From positions 372,001 through 436,000 of the forward strand of contig NZ_SROX01000001.1 of assembly GCF_013141915.1 (NCBI RefSeq): 64,000 nucleotides of DNA. Reading direction: 5' to 3'. The DNA is from Cupriavidus necator. GTDB lineage: Bacteria > Pseudomonadota > Gammaproteobacteria > Burkholderiales > Burkholderiaceae. The notes below the pieces were generated by a model. The model did not search any database and was not told the DNA's origin. It saw only the letters and a list, made by a program, of their open reading frames with translations. Positions 35,412 through 44,375 of this stretch are shown here, piece after piece. Position numbers and translations under genes: made by a program. Each line of letters begins with the position of its first letter. The first letter of the stretch is position 1.

Positions 35412-36503
35412 ATGGCTTCTCTCCAGTTCGACCGCCTGCTCGCTCCGCTTCCTGGCGACCAGCCCTGCGGCGAAGACCTGCTCTTTTCCGCTGAATTCGA
35501 CCGCATCCAGGAGGCGCGCCGCGCTGACGATCCATCTCTGGACCAGGGCGACTGGGTAACGGATATCAAGGAGGCGGACTGGCGCGAGGTGATCGGCATC
35601 GCCACCTCGCTGTTGCAGGATCGCACCAAGGATCTGCGACTCGCGGTCTGGTTGACCGAAGCACTTTCCAAGGAGAGGGGTTTTGCCGGGCTGCGCGACG
35701 GATATCAGCTGACAGCCGAGCTTTGCGGCCAATACTGGGAACACCTGCACCCGGTGATGGAAGCTGACGATGTCGATTACCGTACCGGCAGCGTCACGTG
35801 GCTGGCGGGGCGGTCGAGCCAGCTGATTCGCGAGATTCCGCTGGTCGATGAATCGGCGGGTGGCTATACATACGTCGATTGGGAAGTCGCGACGCACCTC
35901 GCGGAAGCGATTCGTCGCGATCCGGAGCAGGCGGACGAACTGGCACAGGGCAAGGTCAGCCAGGAGCAGTTCGAGGCGGCGCGGAAGAAGACGCCGGCGG
36001 CGTTCTATACGGCGCTGCATGCCGACCTGGTGTCCTGCGAAGCAGCGTTGAAGCGGCTCGGCGATGTGCTGGACGAGCGGGCCGGCGAGCATGCTCCGAG
36101 CTTCCGCCAAGCGCGCGAGGCGCTGGAGGCGGTGCGTATGCTGGTGGAGCGCTTTGTCGGCAAGCCGGTGGAACGGCCCGCCGGCGCAGAGGTGAATCAG
36201 GCTCCGTCCGCGCATACCCAGAACGGACACGCAGGCGTGTCGGCGGGCGCTGCCGACGCCGTTCAGTCCGGCCCCATCCGCACGCGTGCGCAGGCGCTGG
36301 CCCAATTGCGCGAGGTGGCGGATTTTTTCCGACGCACGGAACCGCACAGCCCGGTGGCTTACCTGGCAGCACGCGCTGCCAAGTGGGGCGACATGCCGCT
36401 GCACGCGTGGCTGCGTACGGTGGTCAAGGACGATGCCACGCTGTCGCAGATCGAGGAGCTGCTCGGCGTTACCGCGGATCCTTCGGCTGATCACGACGCG
36501 TAA
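35412..36503 (+). CDS. tssA: TssA, baseplate/sheath cap protein (ImpA N-terminal family)
   Basis: 363 residues. The N-terminal ImpA domain is clear: RLLAPLPGDQPCGEDLLFSA, FDRIQEARRADDPSL, ADWREVIGIATSLLQDRTKDL and FAGLRDGYQLTAEL. WEHLHPVMEADDVDYRTGSV follows. The middle is Ala/Gly-rich (~255-285), and the C-terminal helix pair ends with RTEPHSPVAYLAARAAKWGD and PLHAWLRTVVKD, the short C-terminal type. TssA primes assembly of the baseplate and Hcp tube. It stands alone after the cargo module, ~570 bases beyond the decayed immunity gene, and is convergent with the OmpA-like gene. Confidence 0.96.
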   Translation: MASLQFDRLLAPLPGDQPCGEDLLFSAEFDRIQEARRADDPSLDQGDWVTDIKEADWREVIGIATSLLQDRTKDLRLAVWLTEALSKERGFAGLRDGYQLTAELCGQYWEHLHPVMEADDVDYRTGSVTWLAGRSSQLIREIPLVDESAGGYTYVDWEVATHLAEAIRRDPEQADELAQGKVSQEQFEAARKKTPAAFYTALHADLVSCEAALKRLGDVLDERAGEHAPSFRQAREALEAVRMLVERFVGKPVERPAGAEVNQAPSAHTQNGHAGVSAGAADAVQSGPIRTRAQALAQLREVADFFRRTEPHSPVAYLAARAAKWGDMPLHAWLRTVVKDDATLSQIEELLGVTADPSADHDA

Positions 36504-36512
36504 TTCCAGGTC

Positions 36513-36539
36513 ACGCCGGCAGTGTCGATGTGCCGGCGT
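36513..36539. terminator. Hairpin between convergent tssA and OmpA-like gene
   Basis: ACGCCGGCA (36513-36521) and TGCCGGCGT (36531-36539) form a perfect 9-bp stem over a 9-base loop in the 55-base gap between two convergent genes. There is no T-run on either strand. It is a plausible bidirectional terminator from its position. Confidence 0.5.
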
Positions 36540-36558
36540 ACATCGCAGCAATGCCGGA

Positions 36559-37443
36559 TTACTGACCGGCCCGGAATTCAATCCTCCGGTTCTTCGCCCG
36601 TCCTTCCTCCTTGTCATTCGGCGCCACGGGTTGGTCCGGACCCACGCCCACCGCCGTCAGCATGCCGGGCTCGCCGCCTTTGCCGATCAGGTAGTTCTTC
36701 ACTGTTTCCGCGCGTGCCTGGCTCAGCGTCAGGTTCAGCGCGCGGCTGCCGGAATTGTCGGTGTGGCCGACGATCTCGATCTTGCGGCCGCTCAGGCGCG
36801 GCAGCACCGCTGCCATTTCATCAAGGATGGCGCGGCCCTTGGGCGTCAGCGTGGCGGCGCCGGTCTCGAATTCGATGATCCGGTTGGCCAGGGTCTGGTC
36901 CAGCAGGTTCTGTTCGGAAGCGGGCACGCGCAGGCCGTTCTTCACCGTATACGCCTGGCCCAGGCCGGTGGCCATGTCGCTGGCGATCTGCTGGCGCTGG
37001 GCCTCGTTGCGCACGTCGCCGTGCACCGATACCTGGGTACCGTCGATGCTGAGCTGGCCGCGGCTGACCTGCTTGATTTGCGGCGAGAGAATCTTCTGCA
37101 CATTGGCCGACCAGTTCGGGGGAGATACTACGTTGCCCACTTCGATCTGGTCGACCACGTTGGCGCTGCCGTACAACTCGCGCAGGCGTGCCAGCACGCT
37201 GGCCTTGGTGGCCTCGTCAGGGACGGCGCCGCCGGCAACGACTCGGCCTGAAGCGGCCGCCGCGGGCGCGGCCGGCGTGGTGGCGGTGGTCGGGACGGTG
37301 TCGCCCGGCGCGGCATGGGCGGGCAGCATCGCCAGCGCGGCCAGCAATCCCGCGGCCAGCGCCGGCGTGCGCGCCCCAACGGTAGCGGAGGCAGCCTTGA
37401 GATTGGCTGCCTGGTTACATACTGCATTGAAACCCATGCTCAT
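36559..37443 (-). CDS. OmpA-family peptidoglycan-binding protein with BON-like domain
   Basis: 294 residues. An N-terminal signal peptide ends around MLPAHAAPGD (~45). Residues ~70-170 hold a BON-like repeat region (SVLARLRELYGSANVVDQIE; LSIDGTQVSVHGDVRNEAQR). The C-terminal OmpA domain, ~185-294, has IEFETGAATLTPKGRAILDE, IEIVGHTDNSGSRALNLTLS and KEEGRAKNRRIEF, with the Asp and Arg that bind diaminopimelate. It is probably the peptidoglycan anchor for the T6SS, since TssL here lacks one. It overlaps the upstream tagF by 4 bases (ATGA), the last gene of the M15-PAAR-KS-tssM-tagF run. Confidence 0.9.
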   Translation of the reverse strand: MSMGFNAVCNQAANLKAASATVGARTPALAAGLLAALAMLPAHAAPGDTVPTTATTPAAPAAAASGRVVAGGAVPDEATKASVLARLRELYGSANVVDQIEVGNVVSPPNWSANVQKILSPQIKQVSRGQLSIDGTQVSVHGDVRNEAQRQQIASDMATGLGQAYTVKNGLRVPASEQNLLDQTLANRIIEFETGAATLTPKGRAILDEMAAVLPRLSGRKIEIVGHTDNSGSRALNLTLSQARAETVKNYLIGKGGEPGMLTAVGVGPDQPVAPNDKEEGRAKNRRIEFRAGQ

Positions 37444-38429
37444 TCCCCGGCAAAGACTTCACGGAAGGTGTCGAGCGCCAGGCGCAGTGACAGCTGCGGC
37501 TGGTCCATGTAGCTGACGAACTTGGCCATGCCGTAGTCTCCGTTGACGTGCTGCTCGACCCATTCCGGGTCATCGATATTGATGTTCTGCTCGGCATAGG
37601 CCAGCGGCGAAATCACGCCGTGCAGCGTACGTGACGAGGCGCCGTTGAAGCCGATCACCAGCCGTTCGTTGCCGCCAATCTGCCCGAGGAAAATCGATAG
37701 TTCGAAATCGGCCCGGTGCAGGAAGCGCGACACCAGCTCCAGCCAGAAGCTCGCCACCAGGCTGCGGTAGAGGGGGTCGGCAGGCAGCGGCAAGGTCAGG
37801 CCTTTTTCCAGGTGCGAGGAGCCTGACGACATCAGCGGCTGCAGCAGGATGCCGAGCGCCAGCAGCGTGCGGCGCAAGCGTACGTGCTGGCCGTGGCCGG
37901 CCAGCATGTGCTCCAGGCCGGCCACGGTCTGGAAGTCGATGAAGTCGGCAAAGCTTGCGTCGTGCGTCTGGGCGCCGGCGCCGGTTTCCACGCCCAGTTG
38001 GGCCTGGCTCAGCTGCTGCAGCCCTTCGGTCGCATCGGACGCCTGAGCCAAGGCATGCATCTGTTGCCCGGCGCGCGTCCACAGGCGGGCCAGGGCCAGC
38101 GGGCTGCGCGCGATGAATTGCAGAGGGCGCTCCACCTCCATCGCCGCTGCCGTCAGGAACGGGAAGCGGCGCGAAGACAAGTCGCTGCTGGCCATCAGCG
38201 CACCCGCAATGGCGAGCTTGCTTTGCGAGCCGAGAAACGCGAAGTGCGTGGGCTTCCAGGCGTCATAGCAAGCCTTCCAGGCCGGATCCTCGGCCAGCAG
38301 TTCCATGCCCTGCGCGAGCCAGCGGTCCAGCGTATCGAGCAGCTGGGTGTTGTTGGCACTTTTGACGAAGTCGCCCCGGGAGGGAATTTTGCCGAAATAG
38401 GACAGCTGCAGTTGGGTCGGCTGGCTCAT
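37440..38429 (-). CDS. tagF: TagF, T6SS post-translational regulator
   Basis: 329 residues. The N-terminal domain begins SYFGKIPSRGDFVKSANNTQ, the hallmark of TagF/ImpM. WKACYDAWKPTHFAFLG and SSRRFPFLTAAAMEV follow. In the systems studied TagF holds the T6SS off until released by threonine-phosphorylation signalling or its equivalent. I see no PpkA/PppA kinase or phosphatase gene in the window, so the control partner lies elsewhere or is absent. The C-terminal ~120 residues carry ERLVIGFNGASSRTLHGVIS. It overlaps tssM and the OmpA gene by 4 bases each. Confidence 0.93.
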   Translation of the reverse strand: MSQPTQLQLSYFGKIPSRGDFVKSANNTQLLDTLDRWLAQGMELLAEDPAWKACYDAWKPTHFAFLGSQSKLAIAGALMASSDLSSRRFPFLTAAAMEVERPLQFIARSPLALARLWTRAGQQMHALAQASDATEGLQQLSQAQLGVETGAGAQTHDASFADFIDFQTVAGLEHMLAGHGQHVRLRRTLLALGILLQPLMSSGSSHLEKGLTLPLPADPLYRSLVASFWLELVSRFLHRADFELSIFLGQIGGNERLVIGFNGASSRTLHGVISPLAYAEQNINIDDPEWVEQHVNGDYGMAKFVSYMDQPQLSLRLALDTFREVFAGE

Positions 38430-41400
38430 TGCGCCGTACCTCCTTGGTTGACATGGGCCGAGGCCTGCGCGCTGCCCTGCGCGCTGGCCTGGGGGTTCGG
38501 GGCAGGGGGTGCCGACGGAGGCGCCGCGGGAGACGTCGACGGCGAAGCGGCTGGCGGCGTGGCGGTATTGAGGGGCGCATTGGCGTCGGCGATCGCGGTT
38601 GGCAGGCGCAGGCCGCGCAGGCCCTGACTCTGCGGCGAGTCCGAAGCGCTGGCATTGCCTGCCGTCTGCGGGCTGCTGATGATGCGCAGTGCCACGCTGA
38701 CCGCGATGTTGTCGCGGCTCCAGGTCAGGTCGAAGGCGCCATCCGGGCGGCGTTTGCGCGCCGCGGTGGCGATCAGGCGCTCCAGGCCGAAGCGGCCGGG
38801 TTCGTTGAGCAGTTCGACGGAGCGGCCGTCGAAAGTCGTAGCCGTGATCCTGGCGCCGGGCGAACCCTGCGGGTTAGGCCAGACAAAGTTGGCCCATTGC
38901 GCCGGTGTATTGCGATAGCGCAGCTGCTGGCCGTCGATCTCGACGGTGTACTCGGTAGTGCCCGTCGCAGGCGTCGGCAGGATCTGGAATACGGTCTGCT
39001 GGGCCGCCGCGGCCGTGGCGCCGCCATTGCCGCCGGCGGCGCCACCCGTCAGCGGCGCCACCCAGCGCGTGAAGTTGGTGGTGAACTCCGGTGCCAGCGT
39101 CAGGCCCAGGTCGCCCCAGGTGCGCGCGGCCAGCATGTCGCCACGGCGCACCGACAGCGGCCCGACGGTGGCAGTGGTGAACTTGGCGATGGCGCCCTCC
39201 GGCCCGAAAATCTGGCCGATCTCGGCCGCGCTGGCTTCGATCTTGGCATCCGAGGCGAACGGATACTTGGTGGCCAGGGTCTGGCTGAACGGCTGGTACA
39301 CCTGTGCGTTCCAGACCTTGTTGATCTCGACGCTGGCGGGGCGGATCACCACGGCATACGACTGCAGCAGCGGCCGCACCAGCAGCGGCCGCAGTGCCTG
39401 GCGCTGGCTGTCGGTGAGGCCGGTCATCATCTGCTCGTCGACATACTTGAGCGCATCGGACAGCTCCGAACCATTGCCATCCAGCGTCTGCTGCATCAGC
39501 TGGCGCGCGCCGGGACCCGGATCACCCTGGTTCTTGAGCTGGTTAAAGCGCGTGCGTACCTTGGACAGCGACTCCATATAGCCGCGCAGCATCGAGTTGT
39601 TGTCATGCATGACGACGATGCGCGCCAGGCCCGAGAACTCCTTGCCGACCGGGCCCATCGGGATCGCGCCGGCCGCGCTGTTGGCGCCGCTGACATCGAC
39701 ATTGACGCTGACCTGCGAGGGCGTGCCGCGCGAGATCAGGCGCTTGAACCAGTCGAGCATGCCGGACTTGGCCTGCTTCAGTCCCGCATTGAGCAGCGAG
39801 GGGTTGTCCCACGAGGTCTGCTCATACGCGGTGTCCAGCACCTTGCGGATCGGCGAGTTGGCCGGGTCCCCCAGCAGGTTCATGCTGGCCACGGCCTGCT
39901 CGAAGCTGCCGAAGTCCTGGATGGTCACCCCTTGCATGAAGCGCTGCCATTCGCGCGCGTATTCGGTCTTGTACATCGTGACCAGCGTCTTCTGGATCTG
40001 CTCGGGACTGCCCTCCAGGGTCAGGTCATCGCGCGCGGCGACATTGAGTACCCAGTCCTTGCTCTGCAACTCCTTGCTGGCCGCTTCGCGAATGGCGGGC
40101 TGCACATAGCCAAGCCAGGCCTCGCGCGTGAAGGTGCCGGGCACGGCGTAGCTGCCGGCCACCACGGAAGCGCCGGTGTCGCCCACGATGCGGGCCACCG
40201 TCATCGGTGCAAAGCGGGTGGAAGCGCGCGCCTTGATCTCGGCGTAGGCGCGTTCGCGCGCCGGCATGCCGCGTACCACGCGGCGCAGGTTTTCGCGCGA
40301 CTGGTCGATCAGGGACAGGTTGCCTTCCAGCAGGGGCCAGTTGTCGTCATTGACGCGGGCCAGGAAGAACGACAGGTTGCGTTCCGCCGAACGGATCAGC
40401 TGCTCGCGCGGCATGTTGCCGCGGTTGTCTTCGAGCCAGCCGCGCCAGAAGCGGGTCACCTGGTCAGTCAGGTGCGCGACCTCGACGTGGCGCTTGTCGG
40501 CCAGCATGAGGTAGGTCTTGAGCGCGTTGTACGCGTCTTCCACGTTGGTGGGCGAGGCGTCGGTGTAGCGCTTGCCGGCAGCGGGCGTGGTGGTGGTGGC
40601 CGTGGCTGACGTGGCAGCCGGCGCCGAGGCGGGCGCTGACGACGGTAGCGCGGTCGCCGTCACGGCGCCGGTTTCAGGCGGTCGCACCATCGGCGCGAGT
40701 TGGTCCGGATGCGCGTTGACTTCCGCCAGGAAGGTTTCGATGGCGCCGCCGACCGGTTTCAGCATGACCTGGCGCAAGCCGTTGTAGTACTCGTCCAGCA
40801 GCTTGTGCTGCAGCGTATCGCCCTGGTACAGGCCCAGCGACAGCGCCAGCGGATGATCGGCGCGGAAGCGCTCGAGCTGTTCGATGCGGTCCTGGAGGAT
40901 GTCCAGCGCTTCGAGCCGCGCCTGCAGGTCCACGCGGTTCTGCTGCATCTTGACGATCTTGTCCAGATCGGCCTGCACATTGGCGGTCAGCTGCCGGTTG
41001 CCCAGGAACGACCAGGTCCAGCCGCCCAGCAGCAGGCCCAGCACCAGCACCAGCCCGAAGAACGTGGCAAAGCGCAGCCGTGTCTTGGCGGGGCTGGCGA
41101 ACTGGCGCACGGTGCGGCGGTCGGCAAAGATCACCTTGGAAAACAGGTCGCGCAGGAAGAAGCCATTCTTCGAGAACACCTCGCGGTGGCCGGCCACGCC
41201 TTCCAGCTTCAGCCCGAAACGGCGCGCGATGCGCTCGGCCGACACGCTGGTAGTACTGGCCTCCTGTACCGCGCTGGTGAAGTAGAAGCCGCGGAACACG
41301 GGCTTGTACTGGAACGGGTTCTCGTCAAACAGCGTGACCAGGAAGGCCCGCAGCGTCGGCTTGACCGAGGCAAACTCCAGCGGGAAGCTCAGCAACCCCG

Positions 41401-42385
41401 GCGACAGCTTGCCGTTGCGGTGCTGCGCAATCTGCGCCACGCTGATTTCCTTCAGGCCGTCGCACAGCTCGTCGAAGCGCTGGTCGAACACGGCCGCGAC
41501 ATCGCGGCGTTCTTCGGGGGCGAAGGGCAGGGTGGCGCCCCAGACCCGGTCGCGCTCCTGCTTCTCGTTGTCGCCGAAGAACTCGGTAAAGCCGGTGATC
41601 AGGTCGGCCTTGGTAAACATGACGTAGACCGGCGCGAACACTTCCAGCCGCTCGGTTAGTTCCTGCACGCGCTGGCGCAGGTTCTTTGCCAGGTTGATGG
41701 CGAATTCCGGCCGGTTCTGGGTCAGCTCCGAAATGCTGACCGTGACCACGATGCCGTTGATCGGGGCCTTGGGCCGATAGCGCTTGAGCAGGTCCAGGAA
41801 GCCCAGCCATTCGCGCCGGTCTTCCTCATGCACGGCATAGCGGCCGGCGGTGTCGAGCAGGATGCCTTCGGTGGTGAAGAACCAGTCGCAGTTGCGCGTG
41901 CCGCCGATGCCGTGGATCACGGCGCTGTTCTTGTCGGCGAACGGAAATTGCAGGCCCGAATTCAGCACGGCCGTGCTCTTGCCGGCCGCGGGGTTGCCGA
42001 TGACGATGTACCAGGGCAGCTCGTAGAGCGCCTCGCTGCCGGACATCTGCCCCAGTTTCGAGGTCTTGATCGTTTTCACGGCGCTGGCCAGGCGCGTGCG
42101 CAGCGCCTCGACCTCGTCGCGCTTGTCGGGCGGCGCGGCCTTGGCGGCCATGTCTGCCTGCTGCTCGAGGATGCCCTCGAGCTTGCCGCTTGCCCGGCGC
42201 GCGCGCCAGCGTTTCCACAGGTAGGTGGCCAGCCACGCCAGCAGCAGTACCCCAAGGACGATGGCGACCCAGGCCAGGCCGATCTCGAAAGTCTGCGCCA
42301 TCAGCAACAGGAAGACGGTCAGCACGACCACGCCGAACACCGATAGCGTGCGTGTGTGGGTCAGGAAGTTAAGGATGCGATGCAT
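38426..42385 (-). CDS. tssM: TssM (IcmF family), T6SS inner-membrane scaffold
   Basis: 1319 residues. Two N-terminal helices (~13-30 and ~34-52) are followed by a cytoplasmic NTPase-like domain with an intact Walker A, GNPAAGKST (130-138), and FFTTEGILLDTAGRYAVHEE. A third helix at ~445-465 (FFGLVLVLGLLLGGWTWSFL) leads to the large periplasmic part, with GIPQFERYR-like blocks and the IcmF C-terminal beta-domain that binds TssJ. The C-terminus is an Ala/Pro/Ser tail. ATP hydrolysis by TssM varies between systems; the motif here is complete. It is first in a coupled trio with tagF and the OmpA gene. Confidence 0.98.
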   Translation of the reverse strand: MHRILNFLTHTRTLSVFGVVVLTVFLLLMAQTFEIGLAWVAIVLGVLLLAWLATYLWKRWRARRASGKLEGILEQQADMAAKAAPPDKRDEVEALRTRLASAVKTIKTSKLGQMSGSEALYELPWYIVIGNPAAGKSTAVLNSGLQFPFADKNSAVIHGIGGTRNCDWFFTTEGILLDTAGRYAVHEEDRREWLGFLDLLKRYRPKAPINGIVVTVSISELTQNRPEFAINLAKNLRQRVQELTERLEVFAPVYVMFTKADLITGFTEFFGDNEKQERDRVWGATLPFAPEERRDVAAVFDQRFDELCDGLKEISVAQIAQHRNGKLSPGLLSFPLEFASVKPTLRAFLVTLFDENPFQYKPVFRGFYFTSAVQEASTTSVSAERIARRFGLKLEGVAGHREVFSKNGFFLRDLFSKVIFADRRTVRQFASPAKTRLRFATFFGLVLVLGLLLGGWTWSFLGNRQLTANVQADLDKIVKMQQNRVDLQARLEALDILQDRIEQLERFRADHPLALSLGLYQGDTLQHKLLDEYYNGLRQVMLKPVGGAIETFLAEVNAHPDQLAPMVRPPETGAVTATALPSSAPASAPAATSATATTTTPAAGKRYTDASPTNVEDAYNALKTYLMLADKRHVEVAHLTDQVTRFWRGWLEDNRGNMPREQLIRSAERNLSFFLARVNDDNWPLLEGNLSLIDQSRENLRRVVRGMPARERAYAEIKARASTRFAPMTVARIVGDTGASVVAGSYAVPGTFTREAWLGYVQPAIREAASKELQSKDWVLNVAARDDLTLEGSPEQIQKTLVTMYKTEYAREWQRFMQGVTIQDFGSFEQAVASMNLLGDPANSPIRKVLDTAYEQTSWDNPSLLNAGLKQAKSGMLDWFKRLISRGTPSQVSVNVDVSGANSAAGAIPMGPVGKEFSGLARIVVMHDNNSMLRGYMESLSKVRTRFNQLKNQGDPGPGARQLMQQTLDGNGSELSDALKYVDEQMMTGLTDSQRQALRPLLVRPLLQSYAVVIRPASVEINKVWNAQVYQPFSQTLATKYPFASDAKIEASAAEIGQIFGPEGAIAKFTTATVGPLSVRRGDMLAARTWGDLGLTLAPEFTTNFTRWVAPLTGGAAGGNGGATAAAAQQTVFQILPTPATGTTEYTVEIDGQQLRYRNTPAQWANFVWPNPQGSPGARITATTFDGRSVELLNEPGRFGLERLIATAARKRRPDGAFDLTWSRDNIAVSVALRIISSPQTAGNASASDSPQSQGLRGLRLPTAIADANAPLNTATPPAASPSTSPAAPPSAPPAPNPQASAQGSAQASAHVNQGGTAQ

Positions 42386-42466
42386 GTTGCCTTTGGCTCG
42401 GGAGCAATACGGGATTTGGGGGCGCGGTTCGGGTCAGGGGCAGGTCACGGCAGGTCTGGCGCTGGA

Positions 42467-43960
42467 TCACGCCGGCAGGATCGCGACGGCGCCGCGCTGG
42501 TGCGCGTCGCCGGCGCTCAGTGCCAGCACGGGTCGGCCGCCATCGAGCGCCAGTTGGTGGGCCACCGCCACCGGCAGCAGCGCACCGGCAGCGCCGGCGT
42601 GGCCGCATGGCAGGCCCAGCGCCAACAGGTCGGCGACGGGGTCCAGGGTCGGGAAACGGGTGCTGACCACTTGGGCGATCTCGACGGTGCGGACCGGGTG
42701 GACGCCGGTGTCCGTGACGATCGTTGCCACGGCCGCAGGGGCGTTGCCGGGCTGCGCCGCGGTTTCGGGCGCATCCTGTGGCGCGGCTTCGGCCTTGCCG
42801 GCAATGGTTTCGATCGCCTGCGTGACAGCCTGCGCCAGCGCCTCGAGTCGTGGCTGGCCGCGGTCGGCCGTAGGCGCGTCCAGGCGTGCCATCGCCGTGC
42901 GTGTAATCAGGATCGGCGCGCTTTGGGCATCTGCGTCGGCATCGCCGTCAGAACCTGTCTCGGTGGCGCTCGCGGCAGGCTGGTGCGCGCCCAGCAGCAC
43001 GCCGGCGGCGGCCTCGCCCGGGGTTCGGCCATGTGGGCAGCGCGCACTGAAGAGCTGGTCTTCCTGTTCCAGCGCCTCGACAGCATTGGCGCCGATCAGC
43101 GAATCGGCGGCGACCAGCATGCGCAACGCCGGCTGGCCGTCGACCGGGCGGTTCACGGCCTGGGTGGCCCGATCCAGCAACAGCAGCGCGTCGCCGTCGC
43201 CGCGCGCGGCCGTGGCTTCGAGCGTGAGCCGGGCCGCTGGCCAGTACTGGGACAAGCGCTCGCGCAGCCAGTCACCGGCAGCGGCCTGGCGCGCTTCCGG
43301 CCAGCCGCGCGGCAGCAGCATGGTGGCCACCAGCGGCGCGCTGCTGTCCGGCACGGCCATGTCGTGGCCGGCAGGCGCGTAAACCGCTGCCTGCATGGCG
43401 AGCTCTTCGGTTACCTCGGTGGCGAGCGCCAGCGCGCGCAAGGCCTCGTCATCCCAGGCAAGATCGGGCGTCCGGGCCGCGAATTCGGTGCGCAGACTGT
43501 CGATATCGAGCGACTCGACCTGGGCAGCAAAGACAGGTCCGGGCAAGCCATCCAGCGCAACCAGGCCCGGCCGGTTGCCCGCCTTGGCGGCCTCCACCAC
43601 GGCATCGGGGGCATTGCCGGCGGGCGTGCGCACCGCGCTGGCAAGCAGCGCCGCGCGCCAGGTACGGGTGGGGTCGTTGGACTCCGGCTGGGCGCCATCC
43701 GCGACAGTGTCGGCGGCCCCTGCCGCCACGGTGGAAGGCGGCTGGCTGGCGGCCGCAACATTGGTGCGGATGCCGTCCAGCGCGCGCTTGATGGCCAGGT
43801 AAGCGGCCACCATGCCGGCCGGCATCAGCACCAAATGCGTGACGATGTCCGTGGTGGTCGGCATCCGGTTGATCGATTGCCACCAGGCAATGGTCGCGAC
43901 CCACACCACGGCGAATACCGCGAACAGAATCAGCGTGGACTTGATCAGTCTTGGAAACAT
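42467..43960 (-). CDS. Membrane-anchored ketosynthase/thiolase-fold-like protein of unknown function
   Basis: 497 residues. Helices at ~8-27 (STLILFAVFAVVWVATIAWW) and ~38-60 anchor it in the inner membrane. The rest looks like a degenerate beta-ketoacyl synthase: AADSLIGANAVEALEQEDQL (~285-303), HGRTPGEAAAGVLLGA (310-325), TDTGVHPVRTVEIAQV (416-431; compare GTGTPLGDPIEI in KS enzymes) and CGHAGAAGALLPVAVAHQL (452-470; compare GH-x-GAAG). I see no active-site Cys in the expected TACASG-like place, so it is probably non-catalytic. It lies between the PAAR gene and tssM on one strand, so a T6SS role is likely but unknown. Confidence 0.7.
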   Translation of the reverse strand: MFPRLIKSTLILFAVFAVVWVATIAWWQSINRMPTTTDIVTHLVLMPAGMVAAYLAIKRALDGIRTNVAAASQPPSTVAAGAADTVADGAQPESNDPTRTWRAALLASAVRTPAGNAPDAVVEAAKAGNRPGLVALDGLPGPVFAAQVESLDIDSLRTEFAARTPDLAWDDEALRALALATEVTEELAMQAAVYAPAGHDMAVPDSSAPLVATMLLPRGWPEARQAAAGDWLRERLSQYWPAARLTLEATAARGDGDALLLLDRATQAVNRPVDGQPALRMLVAADSLIGANAVEALEQEDQLFSARCPHGRTPGEAAAGVLLGAHQPAASATETGSDGDADADAQSAPILITRTAMARLDAPTADRGQPRLEALAQAVTQAIETIAGKAEAAPQDAPETAAQPGNAPAAVATIVTDTGVHPVRTVEIAQVVSTRFPTLDPVADLLALGLPCGHAGAAGALLPVAVAHQLALDGGRPVLALSAGDAHQRGAVAILPA

Positions 43961-44018
43961 GGTTTCGTGTCGAGTAGCGGCGGGAGGGCGTTTGAAACGG
44001 CCGTTCGCTGCCGGGACT

Positions 44019-44288
44019 TCATTGGCTGCCGGTCACGCCCTGGCTCGACAGCAAGGTTGCGCCACAAGCGGTCTTGTCGCCGTGCCGCGCGGCGGCGCGG
44101 CCGTCGATGATCACGTTGGGGTCGCCGGTAACGATGACGGTGGTGCCGCCATGGCCCGAGCGAGGGCAAGTGACACGATCTCCCACGCAGGCAATGCCCT
44201 TGCCGTTGGTGCTGGTGTTGCCCGAGGCTGTGATCACCACGCCGCCGTGGTCAGTCTTGTCGCCCAGCAGAATGAAAGGACGTGCCAC
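44019..44288 (-). CDS. PAAR-domain spike-tip protein
   Basis: About 89 residues from GTG 44288 (VARPFILLGD), chosen because GGGGAG lies about 6 bases upstream; an ATG nine codons earlier (44315) would put that site inside the gene. The PAAR fold is seen as FILLGDKTDHGGVVITAS, GIACVGDRVTCPRSGHGGTT, DPNVIIDGRAAARHGDKTAC and GATL. The Cys and His residues are the metal ligands at the tip of the cone. It has no C-terminal toxin domain, so it is a stand-alone tip that could cap any of the three VgrGs. Confidence 0.93.
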   Translation of the reverse strand: MARPFILLGDKTDHGGVVITASGNTSTNGKGIACVGDRVTCPRSGHGGTTVIVTGDPNVIIDGRAAARHGDKTACGATLLSSQGVTGSQ

Positions 44289-44375
44289 TACGCTCTCCCC
44301 AAATTGCACCGGCAACCGCTGCCGGTCCGGTATTCATGTATCTGGCAGCCCCGCCGTTGCGGAGCGACCGTGCCG

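Noticed and set aside
38429..40609. Plus-strand open frame of 726 codons over tssM
   Set aside because: It is antisense to tssM, with an Arg/Gly/His-rich translation without motifs.
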